In this document: positions 30,701 to 42,700 of the stretch, piece by piece
Layout of the letters: the number at the start of each line of letters is the position of its first letter
How positions within the stretch are numbered: the first letter of the stretch is position 1
NCBI RefSeq assembly: GCF_019097595.1
Contig: NC_080711.1
Location: 10,431,428-10,495,427 of the forward strand
Source of the DNA: Hemibagrus wyckioides
Taxonomy: Eukaryota > Chordata > Actinopteri > Siluriformes > Bagridae
DNA: 64,000 bases
Reading direction: 5' to 3'
Translations under genes and position numbers: made by a program
The notes under the pieces: generated by a model
Told to the model about the DNA's origin: nothing
Database searches by the model: none
What the model saw: only the letters and a program-made list of their open reading frames with translations

Positions 30701-33700
30701 TAGCGCTGCTGCATGCCGCACAACTCGGCTTGCAGCGCTCAGCAAGAAGGGGAGATTCGTGATACTGCAAAATTTTCTGAAATTTGATTAAACATAGTTA
30801 TTAGAAATCATTTGCCTTTTCAGTCAGTGTGATTTAAGAATGATTTAACCTTGACATAAAAAAAATTGTCACTGACAGTAAAAACAATTTTACTGTCACT
30901 GAGAGAAATCACACCATCATGAAAAAAAAATTCTTTAGTCATAAATTGAGAACATCATATCAGAACACATCATGCACTCATCGACGGACAAGTTAGCGCC
31001 ACATCAACAAAGTTCTGGTTGTTTTGATTAAAATCACACAGTGTGTAAATGCTGTTACTATTGCTCATCTAAAAATCATTAACAGGAGGAGTGTACAGGA
31101 TTACGTAAACTCATGGGTGTCACGTAGCCGAGGTGTAGAATTCGCTTTTATTTACAGTGCTGAACAAACTAATTCTTAGGATTGTGGTCAAAGAAAATAT
31201 AACAAATGCTAGAACACAGGAATACTCCAGAACTAGATCAAAATAGGTAACAGCTAACAAACAGGTATCAAACAGAAGAAACCCACACCGATGGCTGAAG
31301 ACGTAATCAGAACGTAGTAATATTCCGTAATCGCAGGTCTATCTGAAGATTGACCAGACTTTATTATTCATTCAATCTGACATCTTATCACAAAATCTCT
31401 TATAAACCTCAGCCAAGAATGTATTAGGATCATCTTGTACATTACAACGTGATGAGTAAAAGCCCTCTGTAACCACCCAGGCTAAAAACAGGGAGAGAAA
31501 TCCTGGCAGTAATTAATGCACAGTAATTCTTCAGAGTCTACCCACCTATTCCGTGAGGCCCACTGACTTATGAGACTAGAAGAAGGCAGAATGCAGATGG
31601 AATAAATCTTACGGCGCAAGCTGCCAATAGAAGCAGGGATAGCGGAGAAACTGTATATCACATTGATTTGAAATGCCTGCAGACCGTCTCAGCTTAGCGC
31701 TGACGCAGGATCTCCTGGCTAGATGACAGAAGCGTAGGCACACCAACACCAAAATCAGTTGGCAGCTATGCAGCCCTGACTCTGACTCTGCTAGTCTATA
31801 ATCCCATTCTGTGTACACAGAAAGCATGAAGTATTTTTGCATTACACAAAACTCACGACAAGCGTATTAAATACCGAACCCTGAACAGATGTTCCCTAGC
31901 ATGTTACAATGATTTCACTGTGGAATCGTATTTTGGAAGAAATGACAAAATGGCAGTAAATTACCAATATCCAAAAAGAGAGAAAAATGAAAGATGATTT
32001 AATCATTTAATCTTCAAAACGAATGCTTGGTTCATGAGAATGAATCCGTCATCAATCCCAGCACATGCTGGTTCACGCACGATTTCTAGACCAAAGTAAA
32101 CCAGTCATGGGGGAGAACTCTACATCTCAGAAAAGTGTGCAATCATCCGCATAGCGAGTCGAGTCAATTTCCAACACACACAAACACACACTCTCCTCTC
32201 AAGCATAGAAGCATAGTACTGTTTTCATTAATATTGAAAAGCTCAAGAATCTAGTATTATTCACAGTCTTGGACAATATGAATAATAAAAACTGGTTTGC
32301 CTTTATGGTTTATAACACTGAAAATTTGACAGAAATATAACGTTTAAATTAATCTATTGAAAAATAATTAAAAATAATACAAATATACGCTCATGGTAGT
32401 GTTGGCTCAAGTGGTTAAGGCTCTGGGTTGTTGATCGGAGGATCAGGGTTCAAGCTCCACTGTTGAGCAATTGAGCAATGCCCTTAACCCTCTCTGCTCC
32501 AGGGACACTGTATCATAGCTGCCCATGCGCACTGACCCCAACCTCCTCAGCTGGGATATGCGAAGAAAAGAATTCCATTGTATTGTGGCGATAATAAAAA
32601 CTTCATGCCCTCAGCTCATTGACCATTATATTAGGAATATCTGTTCATTCATGCACTTATTCAATCAGACAATTATATGGCAGCTGCACAATGCACAATA
32701 TCATGCTCGAGCTTTAGCTGATGTTCTGATCAAACATCAGAATGGGGGAAAAAATATTCAACTTGGTGGCATTGGTATGCTAACAGATGGGCTAATTTAA
32801 GTGTTTTGAAAACTACTGATCTTCTGGGCTTTCGGATTCTTGCGCCTACACAAACTGCGGTGCAAAAAACAAAAGATATTCAACAAATGCCCTGTGAAAT
32901 GCTTTAATGACAACAGAGGACAGGAGGAGCTCAGAGGCGAAAGGCCAACACTGCTTTGTGGACAAGACTGGTTTGAGCTGACCGGAAGGCTTTGGTAAGT
33001 GAAATCACGCATTGAACTGCTGCCACATGTTTGTATGAAGGTATTTCTAATAAAGTGGTGTGTCTGTGTATATGATTTTAATTGTAAACATTTTGTTACC
33101 CAGCATTACCAAGAGTTCCAATAATTCTGGAGCTGAATGTAGCTAGCAAATCTTTTTTTTTTAAAGCATTATAAAAGTGTCTGACTCTTCAAAGGGATTT
33201 AGCTTCATGGTATTCTCAGACCAGGGCGTATATGTAATATAAATCACTCTGGATAAGTCAATACACACTGACATGCCGCTAATCTCTACATCTGCAACCA
33301 GCAAAATGCTCTCTATTTGATTCTGCTAGCATCGTGATAAACTTTTGCTGTTTGTTCACACTCATGAAATTCTACAATGTCAAACGTTTTTGTATTCTAA
33401 ATTCATTGCCTGTTTGTGGAAAATCAATCTTCCCAGCAGCATCCAACTTGGCAGCATGTCCTCTCTGTCCTCTCATTACTCACTGGATCACTTCTCCTTT
33501 CAAACCGATACTTAATGCTGATTATGCTAATGTTATTACATCACACAGTGGTCCAGCGCAGCCAAATGACACCACAGTGCTTTTATCCTGACTTAGAAAT
33601 GAGTATCTCACTTTAACTGCTCCTACACAGAGATTTCTTTTTAAAAAACTCAAAAAAAGCTTTCTTAAAAAGTTAATATTCTGCCTGGAAGAGGAAGCTC

Positions 33701-36700
33701 CTCTGGGATCACAGAGTTGCACCACTTTTTCAGTTGTCTAGATTCTGAATCCTAGTATCTACATACACTGACCAGGCATAACATTATGACCATCTGCCTA
33801 ACATTGGTGTTGGTCCCCCTTTGGCTGCCAAAACAGCCCTGACCCGTCATGCACTGTGTACTCTGACATCACATGGTCCAACCTTCACTCCCCATGTGCA
33901 TGAATAAGACTTGGTCAGCCATGACCCTGTCGCTAGTTCACCACTGTTCCTTCCTTGGACCACTTTTGATAGATACTGACCACTGCAGACTGGGAACACC
34001 CCACAAGAGCTGCAGTTGTGGAGACGCTCTGATCCAGTCTTCTAGTAGTCACAATTTGGCCCTTGTCAAACTCCCTCAAATCCTTACAGTTGCCCATTTT
34101 TCCTGCTTCTAACACATCAACTTTGAGGACAAAATGTTCACTTGGTGCCTAATATATCCCACCCACTAACAGGTGCCATGATGAGGAGATAATCATTAAT
34201 CATTAATTGTTAATTAAATGAATAATGCTTCTGCGAACACTAGATTACCTGCAGAGATGGTGAGAATCACATGGATACCATCATCCGAGGGTGGACATGC
34301 ACATTTAGAGTTTCCAACAAAGTAATAAAGAGACACATGAGAGAGTATTTGCAATAAACACTGCTATCTTTCCCCAGAACCTTCTCACTGGGTTGATGTT
34401 GGTTCTGAATAACAAGGAAGGAGACTTCTATTGCTTTCTTCTTCAGGTTATAAAGAGATGAGATAAACCACTTAAACCTGATGGCAGCTTAAAAAAACAG
34501 CAGGTAAATGGAAAGTTACCATCCATCTCTGTCATCAGTTTTGTGTTAGCAATCTTGCTGTAGTATATAAAACAGGGTGTAGCAGATGCAACAAGGGAAC
34601 CTACTTGACCATACTAACAATGCTTAGCAACAGTCGGTAGGTTACAGGGAATGTGGAAAATCTACAGAAAAAAAACAAAAAACATAAGAAGAACCTGACC
34701 TGAAACGGAAAATGAGAAGTGAACAGACAGTGTCTCGGGTCTCGGGTGATGTTTGTTAGCAGATCGTAAATAGATTCAGGGAGAAAGTGCACAGTGTGGT
34801 GAGGCAGATGCACTCAACCATGCTAGCAGCACGTATTCACCAGCCTGCTGGTTGGGGTAGAAGGTAGGGGAGGGGAATGCTCAGAGATGTCACTGAGGGA
34901 GAACACAACCCGGGGAAGAGTTACGTGCCACTACTGAGCAATAATACAGAGCAGTTTGTAGAGCTAACTTGCTAACTTGGGATTGTAAGCGATGCTAATA
35001 AGCCTATTGTTTTAGTTTAGTATGTTGTAGTTCTTTTGGCTGCTCGCTGTTAGGGGTCACCACAATGGTTCAAATTTCCTGGTGCAATTTCCTGAAGATC
35101 TTGCCATTTATGAACCTATGTGTGATTGTCTAGAAAATTATATGCAGGTATAAACTAATATAACATGGTAATAATTCGCCTTTTATTTTTGTAAGAAACG
35201 TGTAAAAATCTAGTGTGATACATTCAGTCAGCATGGCTCCAAGGAGATGGTTAAGATACTGTTCAGTAAAGCATGCACACACACACACACACTGTAGCTA
35301 CAGATAGATAGAAGCTTTCCCTCTAGCAGGAGAGGAGTGAGCTAAGCAGTCAGGGAACTGAACACCGGGAATCTACTTTCCTGTCCAACGAACTCATTAA
35401 CACACCAGACCTTCGAGCAGACAGCAGCTACTGTCTCAGATCTGACGAGAGCAAAAAACAGAAAGAAACTACAATGCCTACAACAGCTGTCCAGCTCGGG
35501 GTATCACATTAACTGCTCACGGAAAGCAGTAGAAGAAGAAAAAAAACAATACTTACTGTGTACTCTGAATTGTGCAGGCAAATGGAACACAGAGCAGTGA
35601 GAAAAGAAAGACAGGGAGAGAGAGAAAGACAGAGGTGTGAAAATCATGTGAAAAGCAAGTGAATGGGTTTCACACACTGTTCATGCAAAATCCAGAAGAA
35701 TGAAGCAAGACAGTGACTTTTCTTTTTTTCAGACACTCTATTACTCTTTATCATTCAGATCTCACAGCTTACTCAGGATTTAATGAGCAAGCAGCAGCAT
35801 TATTTCAGTTATTGTTAAATGAACATTGCTTAACGGTCTTATATAAGAACGCTGCAAACAAATGAGAGTTGTGATCATAAAAAATGGCCTGACTCATTAC
35901 TCATTCATGTGTCATTCATCGGTACAGCTCATGGTATTTGTAATGTAATCTCATACAATATAAACTCTGTTAAAGCGGTGAACTGTTGTATTTTTAATGC
36001 TTAACATAATACAATGGGCTCATCGTTAAAACATTATGCTCTTTTTTTTCTCCTGCATTTCTGCTTCTTTCACTAGACTAGTGATTTTTCAGCCCGGGTC
36101 TGTAAGAGCTCCCAGAGATGAACATCAATGATGATCATTTGGTTTATGTGAATATTTGCCAAGCGTCTAGCATCTACTAGCAAGCTGATGAAAGGCTTTG
36201 AAAGATAAGCTTTGTCATAAATACTCAACTGTGAAAGTAAGAAAATACCTACAATATACCTTAAAAAAATAAATAATGTGTCCTTATATAACTGCAAGAA
36301 TGCTGTACTGATAAAAATATAAACACTGGTCCTGGAAAAGCCAGAGGAAATGTCATAGCACTAAATGCAAGTAGCCCAATTAGATAAAACTGAATTTTAT
36401 AGATTTTACTCTGTTTTGATTCATCAGACACCAAAGGCGTTCTCATTTGGCTGCAGTTGTTTATTCTTTTTCTGCTTAAAATATAGAATAAAGTATGATT
36501 TTTGTGAATTTGTTTACTTGCTGTATTATATTCAGGCCTGTCTGAACATGAACTAAAGAATTACACTGTATGTAAAAACAAATTTAAACTTAAACTAATA
36601 ATCTAAATTTGTACATACACTACTCACAAAAAGTTAAGGATATTTGGCTTTTGGGTGAAATTTATGGAAAAATGTAAAAAGTTCACGCTACAGTGATATT

Positions 36701-39700
36701 ATATCATGAAAGTAGGGCATTTAAGTAGAAGCATGCAATGGTGATTTCCTCATCTCAAACAATTCAATGAAACAAAAGCCAACAACAGTGGTGGGTATAC
36801 CACAACAAAAAATGTCAGTGTCTCAATAATTTGTCATGTGCCCTTGACCATCAATTACAGCTTGACAACGACGTCTCGTGCTGTTCACGAGTCGACTTAT
36901 TGTCTGCTGAGGCATGGCATTCCACTCTTCTTGAAGGGCGGCCCTCAGGTTCTGGGGTGCAGGGTTATGAGCCTCTATAAGGTGACTCAGCTGATCCCGT
37001 AGGTTTTCTACGGGATTCAGGTCTGGAGAAAGTGCAGGCCACTCCATTTGAGGTACCCCAGCCTCCAGCAGTCGTTCCCTAATGATGCGACCTCGCTGAG
37101 CTGGAGCATTGTCGGCCATGAAGATGAAATTAGGCCTGTGTTGTTCATGCAGGGGCACAATGACTGGATTAATGATGTTATTCAGGTAGTATTGGCTTGT
37201 CACTGTACCATTCACAAGATGTAGGGCAGTTCTGTATTGAGTAGACACACCTGCCCAGACTGTAACACCACCACCACCAAAGGCTCGTCTGGTGACAACA
37301 GTGGCTGATGCATAGCGCTCTCCTTGACGTCTCCAACATCGTTGGTGGCCATCATTTCTGCTCAACGTGAATCGACTTTCATCAGAGAATAGCACTGAGG
37401 CCCACTGGTCCCTCATCCAGTGTAAATGCTCCCTGGCCTGGTGGTGTGGTCAGGTACCCTTGCAGGTCGTCTAGCATGCAGACCACGCTGATGTAAACGG
37501 TTTCAAATGGTCTGATGTGACACTTGGGTGCCTCTCACCTCCCTTAAATGTGCCTGGAGTTGAGTGGCATTCATCATCCGGTTCTGCAGGGCACTGTTCA
37601 CAATGAAGCGGTCATCAACGTGGGATGTGGCCAAAGGACGTCCACTTCTATGCCTTTCTGTGACTCTTCCAGTCTCTCTGTATCTCTGTCGCAACCTGCT
37701 GATGACACTCTGTGACACTCTAAGCTCAGTGGCCACTTCCCTCTGAGAACATCCTGTTTGAAGCCTCGCAATGGCGAGGTACTGTTGATCAATTGTTAGG
37801 TGTCGTCTTGGTCTCATGATGTTAAAATGTGAACAGCATGATGAAGAGGACTGTTTAAATACCAATTCTACTTGAACCAGAAAATGTATTGGTCGATTCA
37901 TGGATCAAACACCAGTTGTGAATTTTGCCGTTAAGCACCTTGTAAGAGAACAGCAAGTTATGCAAAAAGTACTTAAACACTGAACAGTTGGACATGTGCA
38001 TTCAAAAGTGTAGAGACGGTCAAATTAAGTTCACCTGTAAAGGTTATAATGCATTTTAGGTGCATCCTGAAATTTCACCCGAAAGCCGAATATCCTTGTG
38101 AGTAGTGTATGTACTTTTACAACAAAAAAAAAAAATCACACTTTTCTCAGGTTCCTATCCAATTTCTTCCATCTGATTATTCTCTTTTTAAATGAAGAGC
38201 CTCTTTTGGCCAATAATATTATATCCTGGAACTGCTCTCTATGTTTTAATGTCTATTTTTATTTAAAATCCTGGCTGTGTGATAAGGGCAGCATGAGGCC
38301 ATAAGAAGATCCATTATGATTTAAAAATCACATTAAAAAGATTACATTACACATAAACTGTGTAATGGTTAACTTTAGGTCAGAATGTCTACTGTTATCT
38401 TACAGAACTATCCAATCGAGTGTGTAAGCAAGAGACTAATAGGATATAGAAACAGAAAAAGATGTTGTGCAGTGTTCTAATTTGAAGGTCCAAATGACAG
38501 TAAATACATTTATAACAGTTCAGTTTTGTTTTATTTCAGATTTTTTTATATCAGTGTTTTGCTTGGTGTTGCATGGCAGAACTAAGACACTGATCAAATT
38601 TCTCAAGCTGGGATAATACAGTCTCTAGATAGCAGACTCAAAGAAATACCCAGATGTATGTCCTGATTCTACACAAAATTGCTCTGGGATAATAGCTAGC
38701 TCGCTCTGAGTGTTCCTGCCCATCTGTCTAACAGTCAGGGTGGATGAGTTACCGGTGATTGTGTAGGGGTAATAGTTCCATGCCTTCTCCGTTACATAGA
38801 AGATCTTGGGAACAACGGCTCGCGCCCAGCTGGGAAGCTTGCTGTATATAAGAAAAAAAGAAGATGAGAGAGATAAGAAATAGGGTTTTTTTCAACGAGA
38901 AAGGAAAAAAGATTTAAACTGTCAGCTAAGGCTGTCAAGAGTAACCGCTTTTCTTACTGGCTGACCATCAGGCCAGGATTAAATCGTGTAATGGAAAGTC
39001 GAGTAATGGTCTGAACTGGCAGCGAGACAGCTCACACACTGGATATTAGACTGGGATGAGCTTGCAACAGTTGTACCTCCTAGGAATGAAGACGCATGAA
39101 CATGTACCAAGGCTAGAAACTGAAATATTACAGAAAAAAATCGCAGTTTAGTACTAACCTGCAGAAGATAAAGCATTTCCGTTTGAGTGAAAATGGTGGG
39201 CTTTCAGTTCAAGTGTCATTTTCCAATGCGGGGGAAATGTGAAGTGAACGATGTAAACAAACAGAAATTTATAACCTGATTAATTACAGAGGTGAAGCGG
39301 ACAGATTTGGGCTTCGATCCAAGTGTTGAGGAAACATTTATGTTGGCTTGGCACAGTCAGTGTGTGTATGATTTTGCACACCTGTGTTGGTTTAGCTTGA
39401 TAGGCCCACTTTAGCATGAACATAAGGCAGCCTATAAAAATGCAAATCTATCATAAATCAGGGCCTGAATAAATCTGCATTTATTCTCATTTAAAAATGG
39501 CAGTGGAGATTAATTGCATTGTGGCATCGATTACATTACATCACTCGCTACAGCTAGATTTTTCTTCGATTTATTATTATGACTTCACACCTTAGAAATT
39601 GGGATAACATGTTGAATGTTTGATGCGAATGTAAGGATGATCCCCCGGATTAAATTCTTAAATGATACGTGTTATATAAGCATGACCTCAGCTGTCTGTC

Positions 39701-42700
39701 TTCCTGTGTACTTCTGCAGGAGGCTGCCACCCTCGGCTCTGTCTCCTGTTTCATCTCTGAGTACTCCTTTTGTTTCCCCACCAAGTTCTCTTAGTCGCCT
39801 GATTTGCATTTGCCCCTCTGTTCTTTCAAATCTGCATTCCTTTCATCCACCTTCCAATCCCTTTAAATAGTTGGTATAATATTAGAAACCGGCTGTAACA
39901 AAAAGTTGGACTTTTGGTTTGAACACTCCTAACTATAAACTATATACCACGGCAATTCGAGAATTTTGTGGCATCACAGCCACGCAAGTTTCACAAAATC
40001 GATCCTTTTTTCAAATTTCAGTAGCAAATTAAGAAGCAATTCTTTCCATCACAAGCTGCAATAACACAGACACATATCCTAATGCTCTCCATAAGCTCGT
40101 ATATATGATTTTTCGCACACTGCCTGAATACAGAGCTCACTCTGGAGAAAGCAAATCCTGGTTTAATGATTGACAAGACACTGATTATATGTATAAGCAA
40201 GGCTTAGTTTTAGCTATATCCCTGTATATTCATGCCGTTCCTCCCCTCTTAGTATTGCAGTAGTCCTCGGGGGGCTCAGGAAACAGGAGACAGTTTAAGA
40301 AGATTACAGAAGAAACACCATCTTGCAAAATCACTACAAAGGCAAGGAGGAGTTGACCCTGTTATTAATACCACTGTTGTTTATATTTAAATCTCATCTC
40401 TATTTGAGATTTGGTGATGCAGAAATTAGGCTTGCTAGGTATTAATTCATCCCACCTATAGAGATAGGACTTCTTGGTTTCCAGGCCAATAGGTTTAAGA
40501 TTCTGCTAATTTTTAAGACACTATCAGGCAATCCTATAGCATTAAATTGATTCTGTGTAGAACAGTGAGCACACTTTTGTTTTACACTTCAGAAAATCAA
40601 GATATGTGGCCCTTCTGGAGTTTTATCTAAATACTCCAGTTTCTTCATCCAGTCTGAAGACATGTGCTGTGCTATGCCTCTCTAAATTGTGTCTATTGGT
40701 TTGGCATCCCATCCAGGGTGTTTCCCCACCTTGTCCCCTGTGTCACCTGGGATAGGCAATAGACTCCCTGTGACCCAGTGTAGGAAAAATCATAAAAATG
40801 GATGGATGGATGGATGGACGGATGGATCTAACTTGTAGCACTGCTGGACTGGTCCCACCATCACCAGGGTACAAGACTGTCCTCTGTTCTGTGGTGGTAG
40901 AATGAACTTATCCTAGATGTCCAACCAGCTTAATCACAATGGTCTTCAGACGACATCTAAAGACCTACCTCTTCCTGAAGTACTTAAACTAGCACTGAAA
41001 TCTTGTCATCTGTCTGCTTCGCTTGCTACGTTACCTCCGAAATGACTTCTTTTGATTGATGGTATTCTTATTCTGTGACCTAGTAAACCAATATTAATGT
41101 ATTCATTGATAGAGACTTCAAAGCACTTCTGGCACTCTGGATAAGGATGTCTGCCAAATGCAGCAAATATAAATCTAACGAACTGGCTATATGTGCTTTT
41201 TTCTTTGCAGCGAGATTTTTTTTTTTGCCTTTCCTTCAATCCCTTAAATCCACCCTCCCACTTAAAATCTTGCCACTGGCTATACAGCACAGATGGTCAG
41301 CTGAACCTCAGGCAATGCTTCCTTTCTCTGACTGTCAAGATGCTTGCTGTACAGAGTGATGCCTAATTTGTTTTAGAGCTGTTTCCCTGACAAAATGATG
41401 TCAGTTCTTGATTGAGGCTAAAAGAAAAAGGCTGTACTTTCCAACTGTCCATCACATCATGCTAGTTCAATTTGTCAGCAATTTTGTTTTCCTTTTTTTG
41501 AATTCAAAGGCATCAGTGAATTTATTGAAATGTGTCAGGATGTTTTTTCTACCAGTTTCTTGCAGACTTTGCAGAAGCCAACTGCCTTCTTTAGCTTTTA
41601 TACCCAGTGGGGTTATGCTCATATCACAAGGTAAAAACATTGGCTGGAGGCAAAAAGCAGCAAGTTATGGAGAGAAACATGCTTTCCGCTCTCCTAGCGT
41701 TTCAAGGCCGACCTTGCTACAGAGGAAAAGCTGAGGTCATGCTTGCTGTCAAATCCCTCTCCAGGGCTCAGAGCATAAAATAAATTACTCTGAAACACTT
41801 AGAAAAGATCGCAGAAATATATCGCAGGGCCACTCTGAGAAAACAAGATTGGTCCTTGAGCAGCAGTCATGCCTGAGAAGGCTGAAAGGTTAAGAATTTT
41901 ACTGAGGATCAGATAGGGCTATGAGATGAGTTCAGGTGGTATGAAATGCTGTTGCCTACATTGCACACATATAATAGAGAGAATCGTAAGCCTGCATGAC
42001 ACCTACATAAGCCCTTCCTGATGACTGACATAAATGAGCCGCTGCTGACATTTACATTGAGACAGGATATGAAAAACTGAGCAGTTGTAGGCTAAGTGGC
42101 ACCTTGGTGGTGCTTTGAACTCAAGACCTGCAAATCTGCAGCCCAAAGCCTTAAACACTGCCAGGTAAGCCTACAAAAACATTTATAAAAGCTGTCACAG
42201 AGTAGAAAAAGCCTTTATTTGTCATATATGTATTACAGCACAATGAAATTCCTTTCATATCCAAGCTTGTTTGGAGCACAGGGTCAGCCATGATACAATA
42301 AACCTGGAGCAGAAAGGATTAAGGGCCTTGCTCAAGGGCCCAACAGAGGCAGCAGAGAGGTGCAAAGGCTTGTACCCTGACCTTTTGATAAGTAACCCAC
42401 TGAGTCACCACAAGGACAAGCTTAATATCATGTTGACATAATGTCTAAGTCACGTGAGACAGCTGATTCAGTAGCTCGCTGTAGATCATAGAGGTCCGTT
42501 GGGACAGGAATCACACTTCCCCATGCTTAGAGGAGGAGCAATGGACAGAATAATTTATGGGATTTAGTGGCTAGATTAAAAATGCCCTGTGGCCTCCATT
42601 GTTATTTTTTTTCTTCATCGGAGAAATAATTATAATTTTTCTAATTATTTCAATTTTCATCACTGGGTCTATGACATGCAGAACCATATTCACTGTAAGA

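Larger units (their letters stand above)
27807..35556 (-). other. pitpnc1: pitpnc1 intron
   Basis: An intron of about 7.7 kb. Recognised content: Tc1-type remnants at 28545-28850, 32604-33063 and 33766-34192, a SINE at 32393-32600 and a CA run near 35277. A possible short element with ends cttttcacactgtgc / acagtgaaaaa spans about 29718-29885. The remainder, including 30000-32390, shows nothing classifiable. Confidence 0.6.
35565..38752 (-). other. pitpnc1: pitpnc1 intron carrying a Tc1-like element
   Basis: An intron of about 3.2 kb between the microexon and the exon at 38753. Nearly half of it is the Tc1-like element at 36618-38107. The rest (35570-36610, 38110-38750) shows nothing classifiable. 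Confidence 0.6.
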
